Shown here one piece after another: positions 1 to 7,659 of a stretch of 58,084 nucleotides of DNA (positions are counted from its first letter, which is position 1; the number at the start of each line of letters is the position of its first letter). Made by a program: the position numbers and the translations under genes. The DNA is from Halococcus thailandensis JCM 13552 (GTDB taxonomy: Archaea; Halobacteriota; Halobacteria; Halobacteriales; Halococcaceae), in assembly GCF_000336715.1 (NCBI RefSeq), contig NZ_AOMF01000174.1:110699-168782 (forward strand), written 5' to 3'. The notes beneath the pieces are model-generated. The model had not been told where the DNA came from. It worked only from the letters and a program-made list of their open reading frames with translations, and did not search any database.

Positions 1-26
1 CGCTCAGAGATGTGTATAAGAGACAG
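1..26 (+). other. Sequencing-library adapter remnant (Tn5 mosaic end)
   Basis: Bases 8-26 are exactly the 19-base Tn5 mosaic end (AGATGTGTATAAGAGACAG) used in transposase-based library preparation. The seven bases before it resemble, imperfectly, the end of the longer adapter. The base composition is unlike the following DNA, and the egsA reading frame only makes sense after base 26. This is an untrimmed artefact at a contig end, not biology. Confidence 0.95.
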
Positions 27-910
27 TCGCGGATGTTCGTCCATCTACCTTCCTCACCGCTGTGGAGATACTCCGTCAGGATCGAGCCCACACCGACCTG
101 ATGACCGTGCAGTGCCGCGCCGGGGGCGATTCGGTCGAGCTGATGGGAAAAGAGGTGTTCGGCCCCGCTGGCCGGCCGCGAGGAGCCGGCGATCGACATC
201 GCCACCCCCGAAGAGACGAGTGCCTTGACGACGACCCAGGCCGACTCCTCCAGCCCGCGCTTGATCGAATCGGCGTTGTCGACGAGCATCTCGGCGGTCA
301 TCCGACTCAGCGCACCAGCGTACTCCGAGTATTCCACGTTTTGGAGGCGGTGGGCGAGCTGCCAGTCGCGGACGGCAGTATAGTTCGAGATGATGTCGGC
401 ACAGCCGGCGGTGGTGAGCTCCCAGGGCGCGTCGGCGATGATCTCGGTGTCGGCGACGACGGCGAGGGGTGGCTCGGCGGCCACGCTGTGGCGCGAGTCG
501 CCCTCGGGGACCGACCCGCGCCCGGAGACGATGCCGTCGTGGCTCGCGGCCGTCGGCACGGAGACGAACCCCATGTCGAGCGAGTCGCTCGCCATCTTCG
601 CGATGTCGATCGGTTTGCCGCCGCCGACGCCGACGAGAAAGCCTGCTTCCTCGGCGCGGGCGGTCTCGATGACGCGCTCGACGGCCTCGAAACTCGCTTG
701 CTCGACGACGACCGTCGCCGGCTCCATCCCGTTCGCGGCGAAATCGTCGACGACGCGCTCGCCGGCGACCTCGCGGGCCGTCGGACTGGTCACGACGAGG
801 GGATCGCCAGTCAGGTGGAGTTCGGCTATGGCCTCGGTCGCCCGCGGGAGCACGCCGTGGCCGACCACGACGTTGCGCGGCAGCCGGATCCACGTGGTCT
901 TGTCGAACAT
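27..910 (-). CDS. egsA: sn-glycerol-1-phosphate dehydrogenase, 3' end cut off
   Basis: NAD(P)-dependent reduction of dihydroxyacetone phosphate to sn-glycerol-1-phosphate, the step that sets archaeal membrane-lipid stereochemistry; cytoplasmic. The ATG at 910 opens MFDKTTWIRLPRNVVVGHG. The nucleotide-binding glycine loop (GVGGGKPIDIAK) lies near residues 94-105. Metal-ligand regions of the iron-alcohol-dehydrogenase fold are visible as SHDG near 124, SHQLD, and HGHQVGVG near the cut. About 294 codons are present against roughly 350 in the family, so about 55 C-terminal residues are missing because the contig ends in adapter. It is transcribed divergently from the sulfatase-like gene, with 95 bases between the starts. 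The family assignment is firm. Confidence 0.93.
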
Positions 911-1005
911 GGCCCCTCTCGCCGCCGGGTCGGCAAACCGTTTGTCCTCCGCTGCCGGCTCTCGCCCGGCGAACAGTCATACGTACCCCGCGGGTAGCAC
1001 CGCCG

Positions 1006-2349
1006 ATGAACGTCGCACTCGTCGTGATGGACACGCTGCGCTTCGATACCTTCCGCGAACGGTTCGACTGGCTGTCGGGGATCAGGTTCACGAACGCGTG
1101 GGCGACGAGCCACTGGACGGTTCCGGTGCACGCCTCGCTGTTCGCCGGGAAGTACCCGAGCGAGCTCGGCGTCCACGTCGATAACCAGTCGCTCGACTGT
1201 CCGGAGCCCGTGATCGCGGAGCAACTCGGCGAGGCCGGTTACACGACGCGTGCGTTCGCCAGCAACATCATCCTCGCCAGACCGTTCGGCTTCGATCGCG
1301 GCTTCGACGAGTACACCGGCACGTGGAAGTTCCGCGCGCTCTCGGGCGACGTCTTCGATTGGGAAGCGTTCGCCGACGAGCCTCAGGGACCGGCCGCGTA
1401 CGCACGGGCGGGCTGGGACTGTCTCACCGAATCCTACGAGACGTGGCCATCGCTCGTGCGCGGGGCGCGCGTCGCACTCGATCGCGTCGACGAACCGCCG
1501 GGCCACGAGAGTCGGGCGGCACTCGACTACGTCCGACGAACCGACGTCGGCGACCACGAGTTCCTGTTCGTCAACCTGATGGACGCGCACATGCCGCATA
1601 CCCCGCCCGAGAGCTACCGGACCGCAGAGATCGACGAACCGTACGAGACGGCGACCGAGTACAACGGCCTCGTCGCGACCGCCGGCGACGGCCCCGATAC
1701 CGATCCCGCCGTGCTCAAGCAAGCCTACGACGACAGCGTGCGCTACCTCTCTGACGTGTACCGGGAGATGCACGAAGAACTCCTGGACGATTTCGACGTC
1801 GTCGTTACTATCTCCGATCACGGCGAACTGTTCGGCGAGCACGACGTCTGGCAGCACTCCTATGGGGTGTATCCCGAACTCGCACACGTCCCCTGCGTGA
1901 TCTCCGGGGACGGCATCGACGACGCGACCCGCACCGAGCCGATCAGCCTGCTCGACGTCCACCGGACGCTGCTCGATCTCGCGGGAATCGGGGGCGAATC
2001 ACGGGGGAACGGACTGCTCGACCTCAGCGGCCCGACCGTCACCGCGGATCCGACCCCGCGGGACTGCCTCGTGGAATATCTCGGGCCGAACCCCCGCAAC
2101 CGGGAGAAAGTCGAGCGACTCGGCTACGATCCGACCCGATTCGACGAGGAACTGTTCGGCATTGCGGCCGGTTCGTCCTACGGCTACGAGACGAACGACG
2201 GCTTTCGTATCGTCGGTGACGCCGACGAGAGTGCGCTCCGGGATCGTCTCGCCGAGCTCCGCACGGACATCGACCGGCGCGACGCGCGCTCCGAGCGGGG
2301 GGTCTCGGAAGCGACGCGCCGGCAGCTCGAACAGCTCGGCTACGCTTAG
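1006..2349 (+). CDS. Sulfatase/alkaline-phosphatase superfamily hydrolase
   Basis: A 447-residue cytoplasmic-looking protein (no signal peptide) of the sulfatase fold. Metal-ligand motifs are MDTLRFD at the N-terminus (D9) and SDHGELFGEHD near residue 270. The nucleophile region reads WTVPVHASLFAGKYPSELGVH (T38 to about residue 57). This aligns with the Cys/Ser-x-Pro-x-Arg sulfatase signature but has Thr in place of Cys/Ser and His in place of Arg, so formylglycine maturation is not possible. Phosphate- or phosphoglycan-ester chemistry is more likely than sulfate hydrolysis. Many haloarchaeal glycan loci carry such proteins. It converges on the next gene, with the two stop codons overlapping by four bases. 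The substrate is unknown. Confidence 0.82.
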   Translation: MNVALVVMDTLRFDTFRERFDWLSGIRFTNAWATSHWTVPVHASLFAGKYPSELGVHVDNQSLDCPEPVIAEQLGEAGYTTRAFASNIILARPFGFDRGFDEYTGTWKFRALSGDVFDWEAFADEPQGPAAYARAGWDCLTESYETWPSLVRGARVALDRVDEPPGHESRAALDYVRRTDVGDHEFLFVNLMDAHMPHTPPESYRTAEIDEPYETATEYNGLVATAGDGPDTDPAVLKQAYDDSVRYLSDVYREMHEELLDDFDVVVTISDHGELFGEHDVWQHSYGVYPELAHVPCVISGDGIDDATRTEPISLLDVHRTLLDLAGIGGESRGNGLLDLSGPTVTADPTPRDCLVEYLGPNPRNREKVERLGYDPTRFDEELFGIAAGSSYGYETNDGFRIVGDADESALRDRLAELRTDIDRRDARSERGVSEATRRQLEQLGYA

Positions 2350-3035
2350 TCGCCGATGGCGATCATCCGCGAGAGGTCGTTCGACTGCGTCGCGGCGAAC
2401 GCTTCGAGCGCCGCCCGTTGGTCGTCGGGCATCACTTCGAGCACGACGATCCCCTCGAAGTGACGGTCGAGCAGCCGTGCGGTCGCCGTCATGTCGATGT
2501 CGCCCGCGCCGAACGCCAGTCCGTCCTGGACGGGTGTCGAATCGCAGAGATGGATCACCTCGATCCGATCGCCGTACTCCACGAGGAGCGACTCCAGTTC
2601 GTCGAGGTACTCCCGCTCGGCCATGAACAGGTGGGCGACGTCGAGAACGAGGTCGTGGCCCGGTCGGAGGACCATGTGACGCAGGTGGCGGGCGCTCACG
2701 CCGGTCTTGTTCTCGTAGCCATACGGCGATCGCAGATCGAGCGCCTCGACGTCGGCCGTGTCGACGTGGTTGACGAAGCGCGAGTGGAAGACGACGTACG
2801 CGTCGCACGCCGTCGCGAGCCGGTCCGTCCGGTCGAGATACTCCCGCTCGGCCAGCGGGACGTGTGGCGTGTGTACCGATACGATCCGGACGTCGCTGCT
2901 GGTGACGGCGTCGATCGTCTCCTCGACCGGTTCGAGGTGGTGGCGTTCGAGGTACAGTTCCACCGCCTCGAACCCCCGGTCGGCCGCAGCGGCGAGCGCG
3001 TCCGGTTCCGGCGGGCACTTGCCAGCAATCAACAT
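2346..3035 (-). CDS. Sugar phosphate isomerase/epimerase-type TIM-barrel protein
   Basis: A 229-residue protein of the AP-endonuclease-2/xylose-isomerase-like TIM-barrel family. The visible pattern is strand-end acidic and His residues: EAVELYLERHH near the start, SVHTPHVPL, VFHSRFVNHVD, LVLDVAHLF, VIHLCDSTPVQDG, and the C-terminal VVLEVMP. These fit a divalent-metal centre built from Glu, His and Asp. The real substrate cannot be told from sequence. The ATG at 3035 is the first start with the family N-terminus (MLIAGKCPPEP). The gene sits convergently against the sulfatase-like gene and shares four bases with it. Confidence 0.8.
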   Translation of the reverse strand: MLIAGKCPPEPDALAAAADRGFEAVELYLERHHLEPVEETIDAVTSSDVRIVSVHTPHVPLAEREYLDRTDRLATACDAYVVFHSRFVNHVDTADVEALDLRSPYGYENKTGVSARHLRHMVLRPGHDLVLDVAHLFMAEREYLDELESLLVEYGDRIEVIHLCDSTPVQDGLAFGAGDIDMTATARLLDRHFEGIVVLEVMPDDQRAALEAFAATQSNDLSRMIAIGD

Positions 3036-3069
3036 TGTCCATCATACTAGTCCGATCGCCCTATCCTCA

Positions 3070-3082
3070 CCACTTGCAGTGG
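3070..3082. repeat. Short perfect inverted repeat between SDR and TIM-barrel genes
   Basis: CCACT-TGC-AGTGG is a five-base-pair stem with a three-base loop, lying 35-47 bases upstream of the TIM-barrel start in a 99-base AT-richer spacer. It could be an operator half-site pair just upstream of the promoter, or chance. No T-run follows it, so I do not call it a terminator. Confidence 0.3.
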
Positions 3083-3134
3083 AAAGGGCTATTTCCCTAT
3101 TTACATATGGGTACCGACATTTTTGCCACGACCG

Positions 3135-3890
3135 TTACCCCGCATCGGTCGGCCGGACGGTCAGCTGATCGACGCTCACGTGTGCTGGCCGCGTGAGCGC
3201 GTACTGAACGGCCGCCGCGACATCCTCGCCATCGAGTGCGCGCATCGACGCGACGAGCGTTTCGACGTCCGCCTTCGTTCCCTCGTCCGTGATCCGGTCC
3301 GGGAGTTCGGTGTCGGTCACGCCGGGTTCGACGACGGTCACGCGAACGCCGTCGTCGGCGACCTCGGCGCGGAGCGAGTCGGCGAACGCCACGACGCCCG
3401 CCTTCGTGGCCGCGTACGCGCCGAAACGTGCGCTCGGGCTCTGAATGGCGTCGGACGAGAGGGCGACGACGTGGCCACCGTCGCCCGCCCGGAGCGCGGG
3501 GAGTGCGGCGCGCGTGACGGTCATCGTCCCGAGCAGGTTGACCTCGACCATTTGCCGCCAGTCGTCGCGGTCGGCACGTTCGACCGGTGCGGGCAGCATC
3601 ACCCCGGCGTTGTTGACGAGCGCGTCGATCCCGCCGAACGCCTCGGTCGTCCGCGCGATCATCTCCTCGACGGCCGCCCTGTCGGTGACGTCCGTGGGTA
3701 TCGCCAGCGCCGTGCCACCGTCGTTCTCGATCGCCGTTGCGAGCGTTTCGAGACGATCGGCCCGCCGTGCAGCGAGCGCGACGTCGGCTCCCGCCGCCGC
3801 GAGCGTTTCGGCCGTGGCCGCGCCGATGCCCGAGGACGCGCCCGTGACGAGCGCCACCGTTCCGTCGAGTTCGCCGGTCGCATCGTCCAT
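3135..3890 (-). CDS. SDR-family NAD(P)-dependent oxidoreductase
   Basis: A classical short-chain dehydrogenase of 251 residues. It has the TGASSGIG cofactor loop near residue 16, NNAG near 90, a catalytic Ser in the VVALSSDA strand, and the YAATK catalytic Tyr/Lys pair. The segment ALAARRADRLE after the second strand carries Arg residues, typical of NADP preference. The ATG at 3890 gives MDDATGELDGTVALVTG; the open frame continues far upstream without a family-like start, so the internal ATG is preferred. The substrate is unknown. The gene follows the epimerase-type gene on the same strand after 68 bases. Confidence 0.88.
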   Translation of the reverse strand: MDDATGELDGTVALVTGASSGIGAATAETLAAAGADVALAARRADRLETLATAIENDGGTALAIPTDVTDRAAVEEMIARTTEAFGGIDALVNNAGVMLPAPVERADRDDWRQMVEVNLLGTMTVTRAALPALRAGDGGHVVALSSDAIQSPSARFGAYAATKAGVVAFADSLRAEVADDGVRVTVVEPGVTDTELPDRITDEGTKADVETLVASMRALDGEDVAAAVQYALTRPAHVSVDQLTVRPTDAG

Positions 3891-3958
3891 GGCCGAAGCA
3901 CACGCGGCGGGCGAATGAAGCTGTCCCCGGCTCTGTCTCTTTCCCCTCCCTCTTCCCC

Positions 3959-4933
3959 TCAGAGCGTGTCGAGCACCGAGAGCACGCGCTCTTCGGCCTC
4001 GCGGTCGGGACCGTTCTCGCGGCCAGTCCGATCGCTCGCGCGGTGCTCGTCGACCGTTCGGGCGAGCGCTTCCTCGATCGGTGTTGCCTCCCAGCCGAGC
4101 GCCGAGAGCCGATGGGTATCGAGCACGTGTGGGTACGAGCGATACAGCGGGAAGTCGTCGAGCGCCAGATCGGCGGCAGCGAGTTCGCGCTCGTTCGCGG
4201 TCACGATATCGACCTCGGTGTCGAGCGCGTCGGCCACGAGTTCGATCCACTCCGAGAGGATCGGCAGTCGGCGGTCGCCGACGTTGTACGCCGCGCCGGG
4301 GGTGCCCTCCTCGGCGACGATCCGGAGCGCACGGGCCACGTCCTCGACGAAGACGAGGTGGCGCAGACAGTCGCCGTCGCCGGGCACCAGCACGCGGTCG
4401 TGGTTGTCGACCCGATCGAGCCAGTAGTCGAACCGTTCGGTGTAGTCGTGCGGGCCGTAGACCACCGGCGGGCGTACGCTCATCGCTTCCACACCGTGGG
4501 CAGCGGCGTCGCTCACGACGCGGTCGATTTCGGCCTTTCGCGGGCCGTAGGTCTCCTGTGAGTCGTCGGTCGCCTGCTCGGCGGTGCAGTCGTGGAGGGC
4601 GGTCTCGCCCTCGCGTTTGGGGATTTCCTCGCTCCCGTAGGCCGCACCGCTCGAGATCACGACGTACCGGCTGTCGTCGAACAGCTCGATCGCCGTCCGA
4701 ACCTCGCCGGGGTGGTAAGCCACGCAGTCGACGACGACGTCGGGATCGCGCTCGGCGGCGCGTTCGAGATCGGCCCTCTCGGTGCGATCGCCCTCGACGT
4801 GTTCGACGTGCTCGCCGAAGGGATTGTCGTGGGTGCCGCGATTGAACACCGTGACTCCGTACCCGCTGTCGAGCAGTTCGGTGACGGTGTGGCGGCCGAT
4901 GAACCGCGTGCCGCCGATGACGAGTGCGTTCAT
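3959..4933 (-). CDS. NAD-dependent epimerase/dehydratase (extended SDR)
   Basis: A 324-residue extended short-chain dehydrogenase. It has GGTRFIGRHT at the N-terminus (Rossmann loop), DCVAYHPGEV, VISSGAAYG, the YGPRKAE Tyr-x3-Lys pair and VRPPVVYGPHDYTERFDYWLDR, then RHLVFVEDVARAL and YNVGDRR of the substrate domain. The pattern resembles the NAD-epimerase group that includes CSP41-like and isoflavone-reductase-like proteins; the precise reaction is not readable. The ATG at 4933 gives the canonical MNALVIGGTRFIG start, and the frame upstream of it has no family similarity. Confidence 0.85.
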   Translation of the reverse strand: MNALVIGGTRFIGRHTVTELLDSGYGVTVFNRGTHDNPFGEHVEHVEGDRTERADLERAAERDPDVVVDCVAYHPGEVRTAIELFDDSRYVVISSGAAYGSEEIPKREGETALHDCTAEQATDDSQETYGPRKAEIDRVVSDAAAHGVEAMSVRPPVVYGPHDYTERFDYWLDRVDNHDRVLVPGDGDCLRHLVFVEDVARALRIVAEEGTPGAAYNVGDRRLPILSEWIELVADALDTEVDIVTANERELAAADLALDDFPLYRSYPHVLDTHRLSALGWEATPIEEALARTVDEHRASDRTGRENGPDREAEERVLSVLDTL

Positions 4934-5045
4934 GCCGGAGCCACTCGTGGCCGGGACAAAAGTCGTCGGGAATCGGCGATGGTGCTCGTTCGTCAGGCCG
5001 GCGGGTGCACGGAACACTGATACTGCCGGACGAAATGTGTCGGGT

Positions 5046-5567
5046 ATGCCCGGCCCGGTCTTTCTCGACGGCGAGGCGATCGCGCTCAGAACGCCCGCGG
5101 AGGAGGACGTCGAGTTCCTCCAGCGCAACATGAACGACCCGCGGGTGCGCCGCCCGATCGGGTCGTTCGGACCGGTGAGCGAGAGCGACGAGGAGGAGTG
5201 GATCGAGAACGCCAACGAGGACGGTGTCTCGCTGCTCGTCTGTGTCGACGGCGAGCCGGTCGGTACGATCGGTCTCTCGGACGTGATGGAGTCGTGGGGC
5301 TGTGCGGAGATCGGCTACTGGCTGACGCCCGACGCCTGGGGTGAGGGCTACGCGACCGAAGCGACCGACCTGCTCGTCGAATATGGCTTCGACCAGCGCC
5401 GGTTCAACAAGATCGTCGCTCATGCCTTCGCCTTCAACGCGGGCTCGCGGCGCGTGCTCGAAAAGGTCGGTTTCGTCGAGGAAGGCGTTCTCAGGAGGGA
5501 GGCGTTCGTCGACGGCGAGTTCGTCGACGTCCACCGCTACGGTCTGCTGGTCGACGAGTACGCGTGA
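5046..5567 (+). CDS. GNAT acetyltransferase, RimJ/RimL type
   Basis: A 173-residue GCN5-related N-acetyltransferase. It begins with the beta-strand ALRTPAEEDVEFLQRNMND. It has the central WGCAEIGYWLTPDAWGEGYATEA motif, where the residues after PDAWG form the acetyl-CoA pyrophosphate loop, and the C-terminal NAGSRRVLEKVGFVEEG typical of the RimJ/RimL subgroup. Likely substrates are protein N-termini or small amines. It runs divergently from the epimerase gene, and its stop is one base from the acyl-CoA dehydrogenase stop. Confidence 0.88.
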   Translation: MPGPVFLDGEAIALRTPAEEDVEFLQRNMNDPRVRRPIGSFGPVSESDEEEWIENANEDGVSLLVCVDGEPVGTIGLSDVMESWGCAEIGYWLTPDAWGEGYATEATDLLVEYGFDQRRFNKIVAHAFAFNAGSRRVLEKVGFVEEGVLRREAFVDGEFVDVHRYGLLVDEYA

Positions 5568-5568
5568 G

Positions 5569-6708
5569 TCAGAGGCCGAGCTCGCGCCCGATGACGAGAT
5601 GCTGGATCTCCGATGTTCCCTCGCCGATCTCCATCAGTTTGGCGTCGCGGTAGAACCGCTGTGGCGCGAAGTCGGTCGTGTAGCCGTAGCCGCCGAGCAC
5701 CTGGACGGCGTCCTCGGCGACCTCGCGGCTGATCTCGCTCGCGTCGAGTTTCGCCAGCGCGCTCAGGCGGCCGACGTCGGCGCCGGCGTCGTAGGTCGTC
5801 GCGGCCTTTCGCGTGAGGAGGCGTGCGCGCTCGATCTTCCGATCCATGTCGACGATCGTGTTCCGCACGGCGTCGAACTCCGAAATCGACTGACCGAACT
5901 GCTCGCGCTCGGTGGCGTACGATTTCGCCGCCTCGTAGGCCCCCTGTGCCAGCCCGACCGAGAGCGCCGCGATCGAGATGCGTCCGCCGTCGAGCGTCTT
6001 CTTCGTCTGCTCCCAGCCCTCACCCTCCGCCCCCAAGAGGCGATCCTCGGGGAGTCGGACATCGTCGAGTTGGATCTCACACGTCGGCGAGGCGTTGAGC
6101 CCCATCTTGTCCCAGATCGTCGTGACCTCGAAGCCGTCGTCGTCCGGGTCGACGATGAACGTCGAGATCCCGCCGTAGCCCGCACCGGGATCGGTGACGG
6201 CTTTGACGAGTACGGAGCCGGCCTCGCTCGCGTTCGTGATGAACTGTTTGGTGCCGTTGAGGACGTACTCGTCGCCGTCTTTCTCCGCGCGGGTGTCCAT
6301 GTCGCTGGCGTCGCTGCCGCTGCTGGGTTCGGTGAGCGCCCAGCCGCCCATCTGTTCGCCCTCGGCCAGCGGGCGGAGCCACTTCTCCTTCTGCTCGTGC
6401 GTGCCGAACAGTTCGAGCGGCTTGGAGGCCAGCGAGACGTGGGCGGCGTACGAGAGCCCGATCGATCCCGAGACGCGCCCGAGCTCCTCGGTGACGAGCG
6501 AGTACATGAGCTGATCGCCGCCGAGGCCACCGTACTCCTCGCTGATCGGAACGCCCATCACGTCGAGTTTGCCCAGTTCGTCGAACACCTCGGCGGGGAA
6601 GCGGTGTTCGTCCTCGATCTCCTGGGCGAGCGGAGTGATCTCCTCCTCGCAGAACTCCCGGACCGTGTCGCGCATCATCCGGTGCTCGTCGGGCAGGTCG
6701 AAATTCAT
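5569..6708 (-). CDS. Acyl-CoA dehydrogenase
   Basis: FAD enzyme that forms the 2,3-trans-enoyl-CoA in fatty-acid or branched-chain acid breakdown and passes electrons to ETF; cytoplasmic. It is 379 residues, the usual length. The order of segments is the N-terminal helical domain starting NFDLPDEHRMMRDTVREF, the GGWALTEPSSGSDASDM flavin/acyl signature, NGTKQFITN, the C-terminal KLDASEISREVAEDAVQVLGGYGY, and IGEGTSEIQ containing the expected catalytic Glu. The ATG at 6708 gives MNFDLPDEH; an upstream in-frame extension lacks family similarity. The ETF alpha gene at the far end of the window encodes a subunit of the probable electron acceptor. Confidence 0.93.
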   Translation of the reverse strand: MNFDLPDEHRMMRDTVREFCEEEITPLAQEIEDEHRFPAEVFDELGKLDVMGVPISEEYGGLGGDQLMYSLVTEELGRVSGSIGLSYAAHVSLASKPLELFGTHEQKEKWLRPLAEGEQMGGWALTEPSSGSDASDMDTRAEKDGDEYVLNGTKQFITNASEAGSVLVKAVTDPGAGYGGISTFIVDPDDDGFEVTTIWDKMGLNASPTCEIQLDDVRLPEDRLLGAEGEGWEQTKKTLDGGRISIAALSVGLAQGAYEAAKSYATEREQFGQSISEFDAVRNTIVDMDRKIERARLLTRKAATTYDAGADVGRLSALAKLDASEISREVAEDAVQVLGGYGYTTDFAPQRFYRDAKLMEIGEGTSEIQHLVIGRELGL

Positions 6709-6773
6709 ACCGCCACTACGACGGCGGGGGGATAAAACCCTCGGCAACGATCATTGGTGATCACCGGACGCGA

Positions 6774-6782
6774 GGGTTTTAC
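6774..6782 (+). promoter_or_regulatory. TATA-like box of the kinase gene
   Basis: GGGTTTTAC lies 23-31 bases before the GTG at 6805. This is the haloarchaeal leaderless-promoter spacing and favours the GTG over an in-frame TTG at 6754, which would sit upstream of the promoter. Confidence 0.5.
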
Positions 6783-6804
6783 GCGCCCGTGTCCGAGTTC
6801 GGCC

Positions 6805-7602
6805 GTGGCAGTCCGTCGATTCGTCCGCGGTCGCGTCGAGTGGTCGCGCCTCGAAGCCGTCTGTCGGGAGGTCGCGGCCCGGTACGGGCAGTCGACCGTC
6901 CACGTGAACTTCCTCGACGGCGACAACTGGCTCTCGACGCCCTGCGTCGTCGACGACCGCTGGTTCGTCAAGATCATCAGCCCACAGAACGCGCTGGTCC
7001 ACGCGCTGTTCACCGCCGGACGAAACCTCGGGATGTTTTCGAGCGGCACCGAGGGCTTCTTCGAGCGCCTCGACAGTCCCCTGGAAATGGCCGAACACGA
7101 ACTCGCCGCCACCCGCCGCATCCGCGAGATCGGCGTCAACGCGCCCGAGCCGATCGAGGCGTTCGGGCACGGCGATCTCGGCGTGGTCGTCCTCGAATAT
7201 CTGCCCGCGTTCCGCACGCTCGCGGAGCTCTCGCCGGCGGAGACGGCGGCGATCGCGCCGGATCTCGTCGCGTCGCTCGCGCGGATGCACGCGGCGGGGT
7301 TCGGCCACGGTGATCTCCAGGCCGAAAACGTCCTCGTCGCCGACGGCGAACTGTACTTCATCGATGCGACGAGCGTACGCGAGGACGCCTCCGTCGACGC
7401 CCGTTCGTACGATCTCGCGTGTGCGCTCGCGGTGCTCGAACCGACTCTCGGCGGGCGGGCGGCAGTCGACGTCGCCAGCGAGCGGTACAGTATCGAGGAG
7501 CTGCTCGCCGCCCGCGAGTTCGTCGATTTCGTCGGCGTGCGTCCCGACCACGACTTCGACGCCGCCGTTCTCCGTGCCGAGATCGAAAAGCGCGCGGCGT
7601 AG
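6805..7602 (+). CDS. RIO/Bud32-like protein kinase
   Basis: A 265-residue atypical kinase. It has the phosphate-anchoring Lys in RWFVKIIS (K56), a likely helix-C Glu in MAEHELAATRRI, the catalytic loop GFGHGDLQAEN (D170, N175) and the metal Asp in YFIDAT (D187). It lacks the glycine-rich loop of eukaryotic kinases. It resembles RIO-type and lipopolysaccharide-kinase-type folds, and is not Bud32, whose loop reads differently. The substrate is unknown. The GTG at 6805 is chosen because a TATA-like box lies about 27 bases upstream. Confidence 0.72.
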   Translation: MAVRRFVRGRVEWSRLEAVCREVAARYGQSTVHVNFLDGDNWLSTPCVVDDRWFVKIISPQNALVHALFTAGRNLGMFSSGTEGFFERLDSPLEMAEHELAATRRIREIGVNAPEPIEAFGHGDLGVVVLEYLPAFRTLAELSPAETAAIAPDLVASLARMHAAGFGHGDLQAENVLVADGELYFIDATSVREDASVDARSYDLACALAVLEPTLGGRAAVDVASERYSIEELLAAREFVDFVGVRPDHDFDAAVLRAEIEKRAA

Positions 7603-7628
7603 TTCCGTCCCGGTCATGACCGGGAACA

Positions 7629-7635
7629 GCTATAC
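7629..7635 (+). promoter_or_regulatory. TATA-like box of the first aldehyde dehydrogenase
   Basis: GCTATAC is centred about 28 bases before the ATG at 7660, consistent with a leaderless transcript. Confidence 0.45.
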
Positions 7636-7659
7636 CCGAGCGTCGCCCCTGAACGGGGT

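Noticed and set aside
3135-5534. A single 799-codon minus-strand frame across both the SDR and epimerase regions
   Set aside because: It joins the real SDR C-terminal part to antisense/other-frame sequence of the epimerase gene; the upstream two-thirds is Arg-rich and lacks any family motif. The real SDR starts at 3890.
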